DNA from: Microscillaceae bacterium
Lineage (GTDB): Bacteria; Bacteroidota; Bacteroidia; Cytophagales; Microscillaceae
Assembly: GCA_025054775.1 (NCBI GenBank)
Contig: JANWZA010000048.1
Location: forward strand, 1 to 62,011
Reading direction: 5' to 3'
DNA length: 62,011 nucleotides
In this document: one piece after another, positions 25,768 through 34,918 of the stretch
Layout: each line of letters opens with the position of its first letter
Position numbering within the stretch: the first letter of the stretch is position 1
Position numbers and translations under genes: made by a program
Notes under the pieces: generated by a model
Told to the model about the DNA's origin: nothing
The model's input: only the letters and a program-made list of their open reading frames with translations
Database searches by the model: none

Positions 25768-27678
25768 TTACTGACGCTCTTGTTGAACCACTAACACTGG
25801 AATAGAAACACTATGCTGTACTATACCTATGGTTGTTCCCCAAGGCAAGTGAGTCTGTTTACATCCACCCATTACTAATAAATCAGCCTTAAATTCTTTT
25901 ACGATGCGTGGAATTTCTACTCTAGGGCTTCCGTATCCGATGCTTATGTTGCAATCATAGCCTTTTTGTTGCAAGAAAAGAGCATATTCTTGCAAATGCT
26001 CTAAATCGGTTTGTGTTTCAAAGTCTTCAATATTTTCACCTACGTATTTTGCTCCTGCCGTTTCTACTACGTGAATAAGTAAATACTCGGCTTGAGAATT
26101 ACCTTGTGCCAAGGCATGGTTAATTACCAAAGAGTCTATCTTGGAAAAATCTATAGCAATAGCAATACGTGTATAAGTAGGTTTTTCAGTGAGTACCAGT
26201 GGACTTTTAGATTGGTGTAAATGGCTAATCGGTTTATGTGGTTTCTTAGACACAAAAGGTTCTATACTTACGTATAAGAGCAAAAACAAAGCAAACAAAG
26301 CTGTAGGTACTACTGTAAACATAACAAGCCAATAATATTCTCCTGAATTGCTTAATAATGTAGCAATCTCTTCATACACTAACTTAATATTCAACCCTAC
26401 AATAATAATAGCACTTATCCAAGCAAAAGTTTTGAGCCAATTATTGATAACAAAAATTCCCATTTTCTGCTTGTTACTTACAAAATGAATTAGCGGAATG
26501 GTCGCAAAACCTAACTGCATACTTAAAATAACTTGACTTAGTACCAAAAGCTCACCTGTGGCTTTTTCACCTAAAAGGCTAATGGTAATAAAAGCAGGAA
26601 CAATGGCTAGAAGCCGTGTGAGCAACCTACGCAACCAAGGCTGAATGCGTAAATTAAGATAGCCCTCCATAACAATTTGCCCCGCTAATGTGCCTGTAAT
26701 GGTAGAGCTTTGCCCTGCAGCAATGAGAGCGATAGCAAATAAAGTAGGGGCTAATTCGGTACCTAAAATAGTGTGTAAAAAGCGGTGTGCTTCTTGGATT
26801 TCCCCTACTTCATACATTCCATTTTTGTAAAAGGTACTTGCGGCTAATATCAAAATAGCAGCATTAACAAAAAAGGCTAAATTCAGAGCAATAGCTGAGT
26901 CAATAACATTGAATTTAATAGCTTGACTTATGCTCTGTTCATCTTTCCTAAACTTGCGTGTTTGTACCAAAGAGGAGTGCAAATACAAATTATGCGGCAT
27001 GACCGTAGCCCCAATGATTCCAATAGCAATATACAAGGCCGTATGATTAGGGATATTAGGAATAAAACCTGTGGCTATTTCGCTCAGTTTAGGTTGGGCT
27101 AAAAACATCTCAATCAAAAAGCATACACCAATCACAGCCACCATGCTTAAAATAAATGCTTCTATTTTGCGAATACCATAGTTAAGCAAAAGCAAAATTA
27201 AGAAGGTATCTAATACAGAAATGGTTACCCCTGCTAATAAAGGCAAGCCGAATAAAAGTTGTAAGCCGATAGCCATACCTACCACCTCTGCCAAATCACA
27301 GGCAGCGATAGCAATCTCTGCCAAAACATACAAGCAAATATTTACCCACCGTGGGTAATGCTCCCGTGAAGCCTGTGCTAAATCTAAACCGCGCACCAAG
27401 CCTAAGCGCGCACAAAAACTTTGTAATAACAAAGCCATCAAATTGGACATGAGCAATACCCATAGCAATTTATACCCAAATTGGCTTCCTCCTGCAATAT
27501 CAGTTGCCCAGTTTCCTGGATCCATATACCCTACACTTACCAAATAAGCAGGACCTAAAAAAGCAAGGAGTTTCCGCCAGAAGCCTTTTTTTTGAGTAGT
27601 ATCTACCGAAGCATTTACTTCGGAAAGTGAAGTATAAGATGATTTTGTTACTGTTTGCCAATCATTAGGAGGGTTCAT
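25768..27678 (-). CDS. mntH: Nramp-family divalent metal transporter fused to a UspA domain
   Basis: The 636-residue protein joins two modules. Residues about 30-450 are an Nramp proton-coupled Mn/Fe importer with the DPGNWATD metal motif in TM1 and MPHNLYLHS in TM6, plus 11-12 helices. Residues about 500-636 form a cytoplasmic universal-stress-protein domain starting YTRIAIAIDFSKIDSLVINHAL and ending VMGGCKQTHLPWGTTIG..SIPVLVV; the nucleotide loop is diverged from G-2X-G-9X-G. The UspA part may gate or sense nucleotide (inference). A DtxR/MntR-like operator lies 65 bp upstream. The gene symbol applies to the Nramp part. Confidence 0.92.
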   Translation of the reverse strand: MNPPNDWQTVTKSSYTSLSEVNASVDTTQKKGFWRKLLAFLGPAYLVSVGYMDPGNWATDIAGGSQFGYKLLWVLLMSNLMALLLQSFCARLGLVRGLDLAQASREHYPRWVNICLYVLAEIAIAACDLAEVVGMAIGLQLLFGLPLLAGVTISVLDTFLILLLLNYGIRKIEAFILSMVAVIGVCFLIEMFLAQPKLSEIATGFIPNIPNHTALYIAIGIIGATVMPHNLYLHSSLVQTRKFRKDEQSISQAIKFNVIDSAIALNLAFFVNAAILILAASTFYKNGMYEVGEIQEAHRFLHTILGTELAPTLFAIALIAAGQSSTITGTLAGQIVMEGYLNLRIQPWLRRLLTRLLAIVPAFITISLLGEKATGELLVLSQVILSMQLGFATIPLIHFVSNKQKMGIFVINNWLKTFAWISAIIIVGLNIKLVYEEIATLLSNSGEYYWLVMFTVVPTALFALFLLLYVSIEPFVSKKPHKPISHLHQSKSPLVLTEKPTYTRIAIAIDFSKIDSLVINHALAQGNSQAEYLLIHVVETAGAKYVGENIEDFETQTDLEHLQEYALFLQQKGYDCNISIGYGSPRVEIPRIVKEFKADLLVMGGCKQTHLPWGTTIGIVQHSVSIPVLVVQQERQ

Positions 27679-27742
27679 AAAGATTGAAAGTAGATTACTA
27701 AGTCAGTATAAGCAGTATAAACTATTGGGAAAACTAAAAATA

Positions 27743-27762
27743 ATTTTAGACTTACCTAAAAT
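27743..27762 (-). promoter_or_regulatory. DtxR/MntR-like operator upstream of mntH
   Basis: ATTTTAGACTTACCTAAAAT has perfect 7-bp arms around a 6-bp centre and resembles the TTTAGGTTA-CCTAAA type bound by MntR/DtxR repressors. A further half-site, CTAAAA at 27734-27739, pairs with the left arm, giving three half-sites. On the minus strand it precedes a TAGTTTTC sequence that could serve as the -7 element. Confidence 0.5.
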
Positions 27763-27889
27763 AGAACGCACAGAAAACGAAAAAGTTCAATAGAATGTGT
27801 GAAAGTCTGTGAAAAGACTTACAATTTATTGTTCTCAGGGATTTTTTGTAAAAAATCTATCTGCTTGCAAATGCTTACAAGAGCCAATC

Positions 27890-28002
27890 CCTTTTGCTTT
27901 TTTTGTTTTTGTTCAAAAGGTAAAAAGTAAACTTCATAGGGCTTTGCTAAATTCTGTTCCATGCATCAAGCTCTTGGGAGCTATCCTTTCAATCCCTAAT
28001 GC
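27890..28002. repeat. Dispersed intergenic repeat, copy B
   Basis: The left hairpin is CCTTTTG (27890-27896) with CAAAAGG (27914-27920). The inner stem is AGCTC (27969-27973) with GAGCT (27978-27982). The right end is tcctttcaatccctaatgc (27984-28002). Compare copies A (5023-5142) and C (38623-38741). Confidence 0.6.
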
Positions 28003-28092
28003 TATTGATAGATTCTCACAATTCAGTACGATTACAAATTTTTCCTAACACTTAAAAGTATAGCCCGATAGTCACACTTTTGTAATTTGAGA

Positions 28093-29409
28093 TCAAGTTG
28101 TAATTTGCAAGCGTTCTGACAATAAAAATTCCAGATATTCTTTTAGGCTTTGTACTTTCACTTTTTCAATAATTTCATTAGCAAAAGCATACACTAGGAG
28201 TGCTTTGGCACTTTCTTCGCTAATACCGCGGGAGCGTAGATAAAATAAAGCTCCTTTGTCTAGATTTCCAACAGTAGCTCCGTGTGAACACTTTACATCG
28301 TCAGCCCAAATTTCTAGTTGAGGTTTAGTATTGATACTTGCATCTTGTGAGAGCAAAATATTACGGTTTTGTTGGTAAGCATTAGTTTTTTGAGCATTTT
28401 GCCGCACAAAAATTTTACCATTAAATACGCCTGTAGCTTTCTCGTCAAGTACTCCTTTATAGAATTCATTACTTTGGGCATTAGGTAAGGCATGGTTTAC
28501 GCTGGTGTGGTTGTCTAACAAAGTTTTACCTTTTAGTATATACAAGCCAAACATATTACCTTCGCAATACTCACCTTGCAAGTCAAGGTCAAGGTTATTT
28601 CTTACGATAGCTCCATTAAAAGAGACGGTAATACTGCTAAACACACTTCGTGTGTCTTGGCGTACTTTAGTAGTGCCGATGTGATAAGTATTTTCGTTTT
28701 CATTCTGAATTTTGTAGTAATCAACAATAGCGTTAGGGGCTAAAAAAATCTCTTCCACCAAATTGCTAAAATTAGCATTGTTGCCCAAAGTATCAAATTT
28801 GGTCAAAATTGTAGCTTGACTATTTTTGCCAAATACATATAAATTTCTGATTTGTATCTGTGGAGCTTGTTGTTGGGCATCTGTAATGAAGTAAACAATA
28901 ATTGGTTTATGAACAACTTGATTATCAGCTATGTAAATAAACAAGCCGTCTTCAGCTAAAGCCGTATTCAAAGCCACAAATGCCTCTTTTTCTGTAAAAG
29001 CGATTTGAGCAAAGTGTTTTTCTACTAATTCGGTGTGTTGCTCAAAAGCTTGGGCAAGAGAAGTGATGATAATTTTTGGGGTTATTTCAGGTAGCGTAGA
29101 GAATTGTGGAGCATATTTGCCATTTAGTAAAACTATGGTATAAGCCTCTTTCTCAGCTAATAAGTAGGGTTGTAATTCAGTAGGTGAGGCTATAGTTGAT
29201 AACACTTCAGGCACAAAATCAATTTTGCTCAAAGGTAGGAGATTAACGTATTTCCAGTCCTCATGTTTTGTAGTAGGTATGCCTAATGCACGAAAATGTT
29301 GTATGGCTTCTTTGCGTCTCTCGCTTCCAAACTTGTAATTAGCTTGTTTGTTTTCAAATTGTTGCACAAACTCGGCTTTCAAATCTTTTATAGATAAGGC
29401 AGTGTTCAT
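28093..29409 (-). CDS. sufD: Fe-S cluster assembly protein SufD
   Basis: SufD is a scaffold subunit of the SufBCD complex that builds iron-sulfur clusters in the cytoplasm. The 438-residue protein has the beta-helical core (residues about 150-380) with typical DLDLQGEYCEGNMFGLYILKG, and C-terminal SufD motifs NTKPQLEIWADDVKCSHGATVGNLD and FYLRSRGISEESAKALLVYAFANEII. It lies 95 bp after sufC. No sufB or sufS is adjacent: the gene before sufC is an acyl-CoA ligase beyond a terminator, and the next same-strand gene is mntH. Confidence 0.95.
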   Translation of the reverse strand: MNTALSIKDLKAEFVQQFENKQANYKFGSERRKEAIQHFRALGIPTTKHEDWKYVNLLPLSKIDFVPEVLSTIASPTELQPYLLAEKEAYTIVLLNGKYAPQFSTLPEITPKIIITSLAQAFEQHTELVEKHFAQIAFTEKEAFVALNTALAEDGLFIYIADNQVVHKPIIVYFITDAQQQAPQIQIRNLYVFGKNSQATILTKFDTLGNNANFSNLVEEIFLAPNAIVDYYKIQNENENTYHIGTTKVRQDTRSVFSSITVSFNGAIVRNNLDLDLQGEYCEGNMFGLYILKGKTLLDNHTSVNHALPNAQSNEFYKGVLDEKATGVFNGKIFVRQNAQKTNAYQQNRNILLSQDASINTKPQLEIWADDVKCSHGATVGNLDKGALFYLRSRGISEESAKALLVYAFANEIIEKVKVQSLKEYLEFLLSERLQITT

Positions 29410-29504
29410 AGCGTTAAAAATGCTTTTTTTAAGTATTTGATAAACTTATATGTGCTTTCCAACTTTGAGAAACTTGAAGGTTTTTTAGTTTCTAGTTTAT
29501 GACT

Positions 29505-30260
29505 TTATACGTGAGCGATTTCGGCTTTAATCCAATCATAGCCTTTTTCCTCTAATTCAAGAGCGAGTTCTTTATTTCCAGAACGCACAATACGGCCATC
29601 ATAAAGAACGTGAACAAAGTCAGGTACAATATATTCCAAAAGGCGTTGGTAGTGCGTAACTATAATGATAGCATTATCTTTGTTGCGAAGTTTGTTCACT
29701 CCCTCAGCAACAATGCGTAAGGCGTCTATGTCCAGTCCAGAGTCGGTTTCATCCAAGATGGCTAGCTTAGGTTCTAGCATTGCCATTTGGAAAATTTCAT
29801 TTCTTTTCTTTTCTCCGCCTGAAAAGCCTTCGTTTAGGGAGCGTTTAAGCAGAGTATCGTCGATATTTACGAGAGCAGCTTTTTCCTTCATTCTTTTCAA
29901 GAATTGTACGGCATCAAGAGATTCTTGTTCACGATATTTGCGGATTTGGTTGATAGCAGTCTTCAAGAAATTGATAGTAGTAACTCCGGGAATTTCTACA
30001 GGGTATTGGAAAGCTAAAAAAATTCCTTCTCCTGCACGCTCCTCGGGGGCAAGTTCTAATAAATTTTTACCTAAAAATGTTATGGTTCCTTCTATAATTT
30101 CGTACTCTTCTCTTCCTGCTAATACGGAGGCTAATGTACTTTTGCCTGAGCCGTTAGGTCCCATAATAGCGTGAACCTCACCTGCCTTTACTTCTAAATT
30201 TATACCTTTGAGAATCTGCTTTTCTCCTATGTTTGCTTTCAAGTTTTGGATAACGAGCAT
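29505..30260 (-). CDS. sufC: Fe-S cluster assembly ATPase SufC
   Basis: SufC is the ABC-type ATPase powering the SufBCD scaffold. The 251-residue protein has Walker A GPNGSGKST, the signature FSGGEKKRNEIFQMA (the EKKRNE variant specific to SufC), Walker B LAILDETDSGLDIDALR and an H-loop in VTHYQRLL. These residues separate it from ordinary importer ATPases. A minus-strand -7 element (30318-30325) lies 58 bp upstream of the start, so transcription of sufCD appears to begin here and not at a sufB gene. Confidence 0.96.
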   Translation of the reverse strand: MLVIQNLKANIGEKQILKGINLEVKAGEVHAIMGPNGSGKSTLASVLAGREEYEIIEGTITFLGKNLLELAPEERAGEGIFLAFQYPVEIPGVTTINFLKTAINQIRKYREQESLDAVQFLKRMKEKAALVNIDDTLLKRSLNEGFSGGEKKRNEIFQMAMLEPKLAILDETDSGLDIDALRIVAEGVNKLRNKDNAIIIVTHYQRLLEYIVPDFVHVLYDGRIVRSGNKELALELEEKGYDWIKAEIAHV

Positions 30261-30317
30261 AGCTATTAAAAATTAAAAAATAAGATTTTTTGTAATTTTT
30301 TTATTTTCAATAAACTA

Positions 30318-30325
30318 CAAAGTTA
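30318..30325 (-). promoter_or_regulatory. Predicted -7 element for sufC
   Basis: On the minus strand this reads TAACTTTG, matching TAnnTTTG, 58 bp before the sufC start codon. Confidence 0.45.
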
Positions 30326-30428
30326 GTGGAATGTTTGGAATTAACACGAATTAAAATCTATAAAAATAGTCAGAGATTAAAAATTATCCATAAAAAAATA
30401 CGTTTTAATCCTTAACCTGAAAAGAAAC

Positions 30429-30463
30429 AAGAGCCTTTGGCAATAAGCTTGCCAAAAGCTCTT
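30429..30463 (-). terminator. Terminator after the acyl-CoA ligase gene
   Basis: A 15-bp stem (30429-30443 with 30449-30463, one mismatch) with a 5-nt loop is followed on the minus strand by GTTTCTTTTC. It lies about 115 bp after the ligase stop codon and would separate it from sufC. Confidence 0.6.
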
Positions 30464-30578
30464 TTAAGTAACAAGATTTGCTAAATTAGACTACTAACTA
30501 GAATAGAAGTATTTATTTTTTCTAACCTTTAGACAGTTCTAAGGTTATGTATGCTTCAAAAGCAGTTTTTACATAACT

Positions 30579-32312
30579 TTATTCCCAAATCACTGAATCG
30601 GACTTTTCATACCATTTTTGTAACAAACCTTCGTATTTTTCTTCTAAAATATTTCTTCTGATTTTAAGGGTAGGTGTAAGTAAGCCATTTTCTATTGTCC
30701 AAGGTTCTTTCACAACTACCACTTTTTCCACGCGTTCATAATGTACTAATTTTTGGTTAATAGCTTTACGTGTAGCTTCAAGGCTTTCAGTAATAGCGAT
30801 TTTATCTAAATTTTTTCCAAATTCTGAAAGCACCACTAAAGCTATGGGTTGTGGTAAGCCACGCCCTACGATACAAACTTGCTCAATATTAGTATTGGTT
30901 GCAAAACCTGCTTCAATAGGGCCAGGTACAATGAACTCCCCTTTTGCTCCTTTGAATGTATCTTTCACTCTTCCTGTAATTTTGAGGAAGCCCTCTTCAT
31001 CAATTTCTCCTGAGTCGCCTGTACGCAACCAGCCATCTTGTATTGTTTCAGCAGTTTTACCGGGTTCTTTGTAGTAACCTACCATTACCCATTCGGCTTT
31101 CATTAAAATTTCATTGTTATTTTCTTTATCAATTTTAAGTTGTACGCCAGGGTAAGGTTGCCCTACGGTGCCCATTTTTACCTTATCTAAACGCATGAGC
31201 GTGCATTCTCCGTTATTTTCGGTCATGCCGTAGGCTTCTTGGATATAAATACCTAATTTGTGATACCAGGATAAGAGTGCGGGTGGCATAGGTGCAGCCC
31301 CAGTAAGTATAACTTTTGCCTTACTTAGTCCTAATTTTTTCTTTATCTTTTTCTTTATTATAGAAGAGAGAATAGGAATTTTGAGGAGAAGGTCTAATTT
31401 TTTTTGAGGTATTTTAGCTAAAATTCCCATTTGGAATTTGGTCCAAATGCGTGGAACAGCTAGGAAGTGCGTAGGTTGGGCTTCGGCTAAATTAGCAGCA
31501 AAACTTTCCAAGGTATCAGCAAAATAGACTGTTCCCCCAGAGTGAATGCTGGCACTTTCTACGATAGCTCGCTCTGCAATGTGGCATAGAGGAAGGTAAG
31601 AAAAGTATCTATCCTCAGTAGAGCCTATTTTTAGGATTTCAGCAGCACTATCTATACCAATAGAGGAAGTATAAAATGAGTGCATTACGCCTTTAGGCAT
31701 GCCTGTTGTACCAGAGGTATAAATGATGGTAAAGATATCATCAAGGTCAGGGATATGATTATCTTTTTTAGGTTCATATTTTTTTAGTAAATCTTCCCAC
31801 TTCCAGTATCCTTTTTCCTCTATTTTAGCACTTTGATTATATTGTGGATAGGTAATGCACTGGATATTACCAGGAATACCTGCTTTCATAGCTTTCCAGT
31901 TCGGTTCATCCAGTTTACCTATAAAAAGTACTTTGCATTCACTGTGATTAAGCACTTGGTTTAGTTGTTCTGCGCTAAGGGTTGGATAAAAAGGCACGGA
32001 AACGTGTCCTGCCATAAGAATAGCTAAATCGCTAATAATCCAGTGGGCACAATTTTTAGAAATGATACCAATGTTACTCTTAGGTGGTAAACCTAGAGAG
32101 TTGATAGCCGTTGCAATACGACGCGCTTGATCGCCTACTTCTGCCCATGTGTAGTTTATCCATTGGTTGCCTGAAGGCTGGCGTAAGTAAACTTTATTAG
32201 GTTGCTTCTTTTCCCATTCATAAAATTTTTCAAGTAGGGTAATGGGTTTTAGCCCTGAGCGCTTGGCTTTATCGCTCACAATCTCTTGTAGTAGAGTATG
32301 TGCTTGTTCCAT
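30579..32312 (-). CDS. fadD: Long-chain fatty acid-CoA ligase (AMP-forming)
   Basis: The enzyme activates long-chain fatty acids to acyl-CoA via acyl-AMP. The 577-residue protein has the AMP-binding motif IIYTSGTTGMPKGVMHS, the YGMTEN segment and GWLRTGDSGEIDEEGFLKITGRVKDTFK, with the hinge and catalytic region before the C-domain. GQPYPGVQLKI is also present. It belongs to the ACSL-like group found widely in Bacteroidota. It is a single gene bounded by a terminator and by the polysaccharide group 159 bp upstream. A minus-strand -7-like site reads at 32346-32353. The paralogue identity implied by the symbol is not certain. Confidence 0.9.
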   Translation of the reverse strand: MEQAHTLLQEIVSDKAKRSGLKPITLLEKFYEWEKKQPNKVYLRQPSGNQWINYTWAEVGDQARRIATAINSLGLPPKSNIGIISKNCAHWIISDLAILMAGHVSVPFYPTLSAEQLNQVLNHSECKVLFIGKLDEPNWKAMKAGIPGNIQCITYPQYNQSAKIEEKGYWKWEDLLKKYEPKKDNHIPDLDDIFTIIYTSGTTGMPKGVMHSFYTSSIGIDSAAEILKIGSTEDRYFSYLPLCHIAERAIVESASIHSGGTVYFADTLESFAANLAEAQPTHFLAVPRIWTKFQMGILAKIPQKKLDLLLKIPILSSIIKKKIKKKLGLSKAKVILTGAAPMPPALLSWYHKLGIYIQEAYGMTENNGECTLMRLDKVKMGTVGQPYPGVQLKIDKENNNEILMKAEWVMVGYYKEPGKTAETIQDGWLRTGDSGEIDEEGFLKITGRVKDTFKGAKGEFIVPGPIEAGFATNTNIEQVCIVGRGLPQPIALVVLSEFGKNLDKIAITESLEATRKAINQKLVHYERVEKVVVVKEPWTIENGLLTPTLKIRRNILEEKYEGLLQKWYEKSDSVIWE

Positions 32313-32471
32313 ATGTATTTATTGCAATTTTAACTACTCAAAGTACAAAAATAATAATATTTTCTAAATAAAGCATTTTAAGGACAAAATGTTTTGTTTT
32401 TTTAGAAAAAAAATAAAAAATTTTTTATCAATCTAACCCTGTAGAAAATTTATAGCAAAAACTTGCAAAAG

Positions 32472-33509
32472 CTATACTTTCAGTAGGCACTTTATCCAAA
32501 ATTTTATCTTCTGCCATATATCCCATTCTTGATAAACTGAAAATCTAGATTTGGCAAAAAATATTCCAAATTGCAAGCCTAAAAAAGTCTTACCTGCTGT
32601 AAATTTAAGCCAAATATTCTTTATAGTTTGCCATAACTCTTGGTTAGGATATATTTTTTTTCTTTGGTTAGCCTGCCAAAGTTTATTAAGCCAGTCGTGT
32701 ATATGCTTTATTTCTAGAAAACTTTCAGCTTTATAATTTCGCGTAAGTTGGTAGTGTAATGCAAGTTCTCTTTCAGTGGGCAATAGGTCTAGGCGTTGTA
32801 AGTTTTGTTGGTAGATGAGTTTAAGACTATTGAGTTGCAGGTCAGAATGTTGATAGCAAATACTCTCTGTATGCCTACGATAAAAGTATAATACCTCAGG
32901 CAAATTACAGAAAGCCCCTTGCAATAGCATACGTGAAAATAACTCATAATCTTCAGCATAGGGAAAGTTTGAAAGATAAAAAAAGTTATTTTGCGTATTG
33001 AGCCAAAAACTCTTTTTAACCAAAATACTAGGATGACAAAAAGGAATAGTAAAAAGAGAAAGAACTAAAATCTCTGGATAGTTTTGTGGTAAATTACTAT
33101 TTTGTAAAAGATTTCCTTCAACATCTACATAAGCCATATTGCTCCCACAGCCTACAAAGTGAGGATTATTTTCTAGAAAAGCAACTTGTTTTTTTAATCT
33201 ATCCGTATGGCACCAATCATCGGCATCCATGCGAGCAATATACTTGGTTTCTGGGGAAACTTTTTTCAAAAGGGTATTTAAGCTGGGTATTAGGCCTAAA
33301 TTAGTAGCGTGAGAATAAATTTGAATACGGTTGTCTTTAGATTGAAAACGGGTAGCTATTTCCAGAGAGTTGTCTTGCGAGCCATCGTTCAATAAAAGTA
33401 ACTCAAAATTGTGATAGGATTGATTAAGTATGCTCTCAATAGCTTGGGCAAGATACTTTTCGGCATTATAGAAAGGTAAAATTACACTAACTTTGGGCTC
33501 AAGAGTCAT
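32472..33509 (-). CDS. Glycosyltransferase family 2
   Basis: The 345-residue protein has a GT-A fold start VSVILPFYNAEKYLAQAIESILNQSYHNFELLLLNDGS and the Asp pair ARMDADDWC, which binds nucleotide sugar and metal. The C-terminal half, after the AEDYELFSRM acceptor segment, is helical and ends without a membrane segment. It overlaps the upstream methyltransferase by 11 bp, so the two are translationally linked. In this group with a Wzt-type ATPase it most likely builds a surface polysaccharide. Donor and acceptor are unknown. Confidence 0.9.
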   Translation of the reverse strand: MTLEPKVSVILPFYNAEKYLAQAIESILNQSYHNFELLLLNDGSQDNSLEIATRFQSKDNRIQIYSHATNLGLIPSLNTLLKKVSPETKYIARMDADDWCHTDRLKKQVAFLENNPHFVGCGSNMAYVDVEGNLLQNSNLPQNYPEILVLSLFTIPFCHPSILVKKSFWLNTQNNFFYLSNFPYAEDYELFSRMLLQGAFCNLPEVLYFYRRHTESICYQHSDLQLNSLKLIYQQNLQRLDLLPTERELALHYQLTRNYKAESFLEIKHIHDWLNKLWQANQRKKIYPNQELWQTIKNIWLKFTAGKTFLGLQFGIFFAKSRFSVYQEWDIWQKIKFWIKCLLKV

Positions 33510-34209
33510 AGGAATTGATTTTTTTGCAGATAATCATTTGAGTACCTTGTTGGTAATTAGTAATATAATGTTCTAATATTTCGAAATGTTGCGATAAGTA
33601 TCTTCTAAATTCATCACTATTCCACTCTCTTACATGGTAAGGATTTTTTGGAGGCCCCCAATCATTTTTGCCTCTTAAAATATCTCTATCTACGGTGCTA
33701 AAGACAAAATATTGGACTTGTGGTATGTTTTTGAGTTTCAAAATAAGTTCTTGGGGGTTGAGTAGATGTTCTATAACATCGGCACAGATTACGAGGTCAG
33801 CTTGAATATTCTCTGGGAGGTTAGCTTCGCAAAGCCAAATTCTATTAGGATATTTTTTTGTAAGAAATTGAATAGTCTGTTCTACTTCTACTCCTATAGT
33901 TTTGTAATTAGCAAAATATTTCATTAGTTTATAGCCTGAACCACACCCATAGTCTAAGATTTGAAATAATTGTTTTTCTTGGGCTAGTTTCAAAGCTGCT
34001 TGATATACCTCATTTTGGTACTCATCTTGAAAAGGGGTATCATCAAAATAAATATATTTGGTTTTTTCAATATAGCCTCTTTTAATACAATAAGGATTGC
34101 CCTTAATGAAAAAATATAGATATAAGGTTGTATTTTTCAACTTTTGGATAATTTTTTTGTAATAATCCCTCAACTTGTTAATTCCTTTGAAAAGCAAGTT
34201 ATACAACAT
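33499..34209 (-). CDS. Class I SAM-dependent methyltransferase
   Basis: The 236-residue protein has a Rossmann core with motif I ILDYGCGSGYKLMKYF, the acidic IGVEVE after beta 2, and LVICADVIEHLLNP, characteristic of UbiE/Methyltransf-23 enzymes. The WGPPKNPYHVREWNSDEFRRYL segment is typical of methyltransferases in polysaccharide loci. It begins 16 bp after the TylF-like gene and overlaps the GT2 gene. The likely substrate is a sugar or glycan end, inferred only from context. Confidence 0.85.
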   Translation of the reverse strand: MLYNLLFKGINKLRDYYKKIIQKLKNTTLYLYFFIKGNPYCIKRGYIEKTKYIYFDDTPFQDEYQNEVYQAALKLAQEKQLFQILDYGCGSGYKLMKYFANYKTIGVEVEQTIQFLTKKYPNRIWLCEANLPENIQADLVICADVIEHLLNPQELILKLKNIPQVQYFVFSTVDRDILRGKNDWGPPKNPYHVREWNSDEFRRYLSQHFEILEHYITNYQQGTQMIICKKINSYDS

Positions 34210-34225
34210 AATTTTTAGTATGGGC

Positions 34226-34918
34226 TTATGTTTTTAAGATATACGCAATTTGATTATGCCATTGTCGAATGGTACAATTTGTAGCTTCTTTACTTAAAAA
34301 ATCGTGTACGGCGCGACTACATCCTTCCCAAGCATAGTAATCGTCAATAATTATGAGACCTCCTTTAACTACATAAGGAAACAGGAAATGCAAGCATTCA
34401 TAAGTAGATTGATACCAGTCAGCATCTAATCGGAGAATAGCTATTGGTTCTTTGAAATGTGGTAGCGTATCAGCAAACCAACCTTTGACAATATTAGAGC
34501 GGCTAATTCCAAGAGGGGTGAGTAAATTTACTACTTGTTCGTAATTTGATTTGCAATTATCGTAATAAACAGGAGAGTGGGTGTGGCTTTGCCAAATTAG
34601 AGCTTTCTCGCCATCTATGGCACTCGCCTTTGGAAGCCCCTCAAAGCTATCAAAAGCGTAAAATTGCCTATTTTGAGTACCAATACACTCTATCATTCCT
34701 GCTAGCATGCCTCCACGCCAAACACCACACTCTACAATAGCTCCCTGCATGGGTAAATACCATAAACATAAATTCAAGTTTTGAATGTATAGGTCTTTGC
34801 GTAACATAGTATAAGAGCGATACTTTTCGTAGAGTATAGCAGGAGGAGGCGATACATTCTTGTAAAAACACCGTTTTAAGAAATATTTTATGCGTAAGAA
34901 ATAATCTTTATTAATCAT
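34226..34918 (-). CDS. TylF/MycF-family O-methyltransferase
   Basis: The 230-residue protein matches the macrocin O-methyltransferase family: GAIVECGVWRGGMLAGMIE (SAM-binding loop), FYAFDSFEGLP, ILRLDADWYQSTYECLHFLFPYV and the metal site IIIDDYYAWEGCSRAVHDFL. Family members methylate hydroxyls of deoxysugars using a metal. Its start codon overlaps the stop of the ABC ATPase by 4 bp (ATGA), which shows tight coupling. In this setting it may cap a polysaccharide chain, as in Wzt-exported glycans ended by methylation (inference). Confidence 0.9.
   Translation of the reverse strand: MINKDYFLRIKYFLKRCFYKNVSPPPAILYEKYRSYTMLRKDLYIQNLNLCLWYLPMQGAIVECGVWRGGMLAGMIECIGTQNRQFYAFDSFEGLPKASAIDGEKALIWQSHTHSPVYYDNCKSNYEQVVNLLTPLGISRSNIVKGWFADTLPHFKEPIAILRLDADWYQSTYECLHFLFPYVVKGGLIIIDDYYAWEGCSRAVHDFLSKEATNCTIRQWHNQIAYILKT

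Larger units (their letters stand above)
27679..28092. other. Intergenic region between mntH and sufD
   Basis: This 414-bp gap holds an imperfect 9-bp tandem repeat (27704-27721), the metal operator (27743-27762) and repeat copy B (27890-28002). No credible gene is seen; the plus-strand frame at 27809-28048 is made of the repeat itself. Confidence 0.5.
30261..30578. other. Intergenic region between the acyl-CoA ligase and sufC
   Basis: This 318-bp gap carries the sufC promoter at its left end and the ligase terminator hairpin (30429-30463). No ORF of interest is seen. Confidence 0.5.

Noticed and set aside
27809-28048. 79-codon plus-strand frame between mntH and sufD
   Set aside because: It reads through the dispersed repeat; no gene features.
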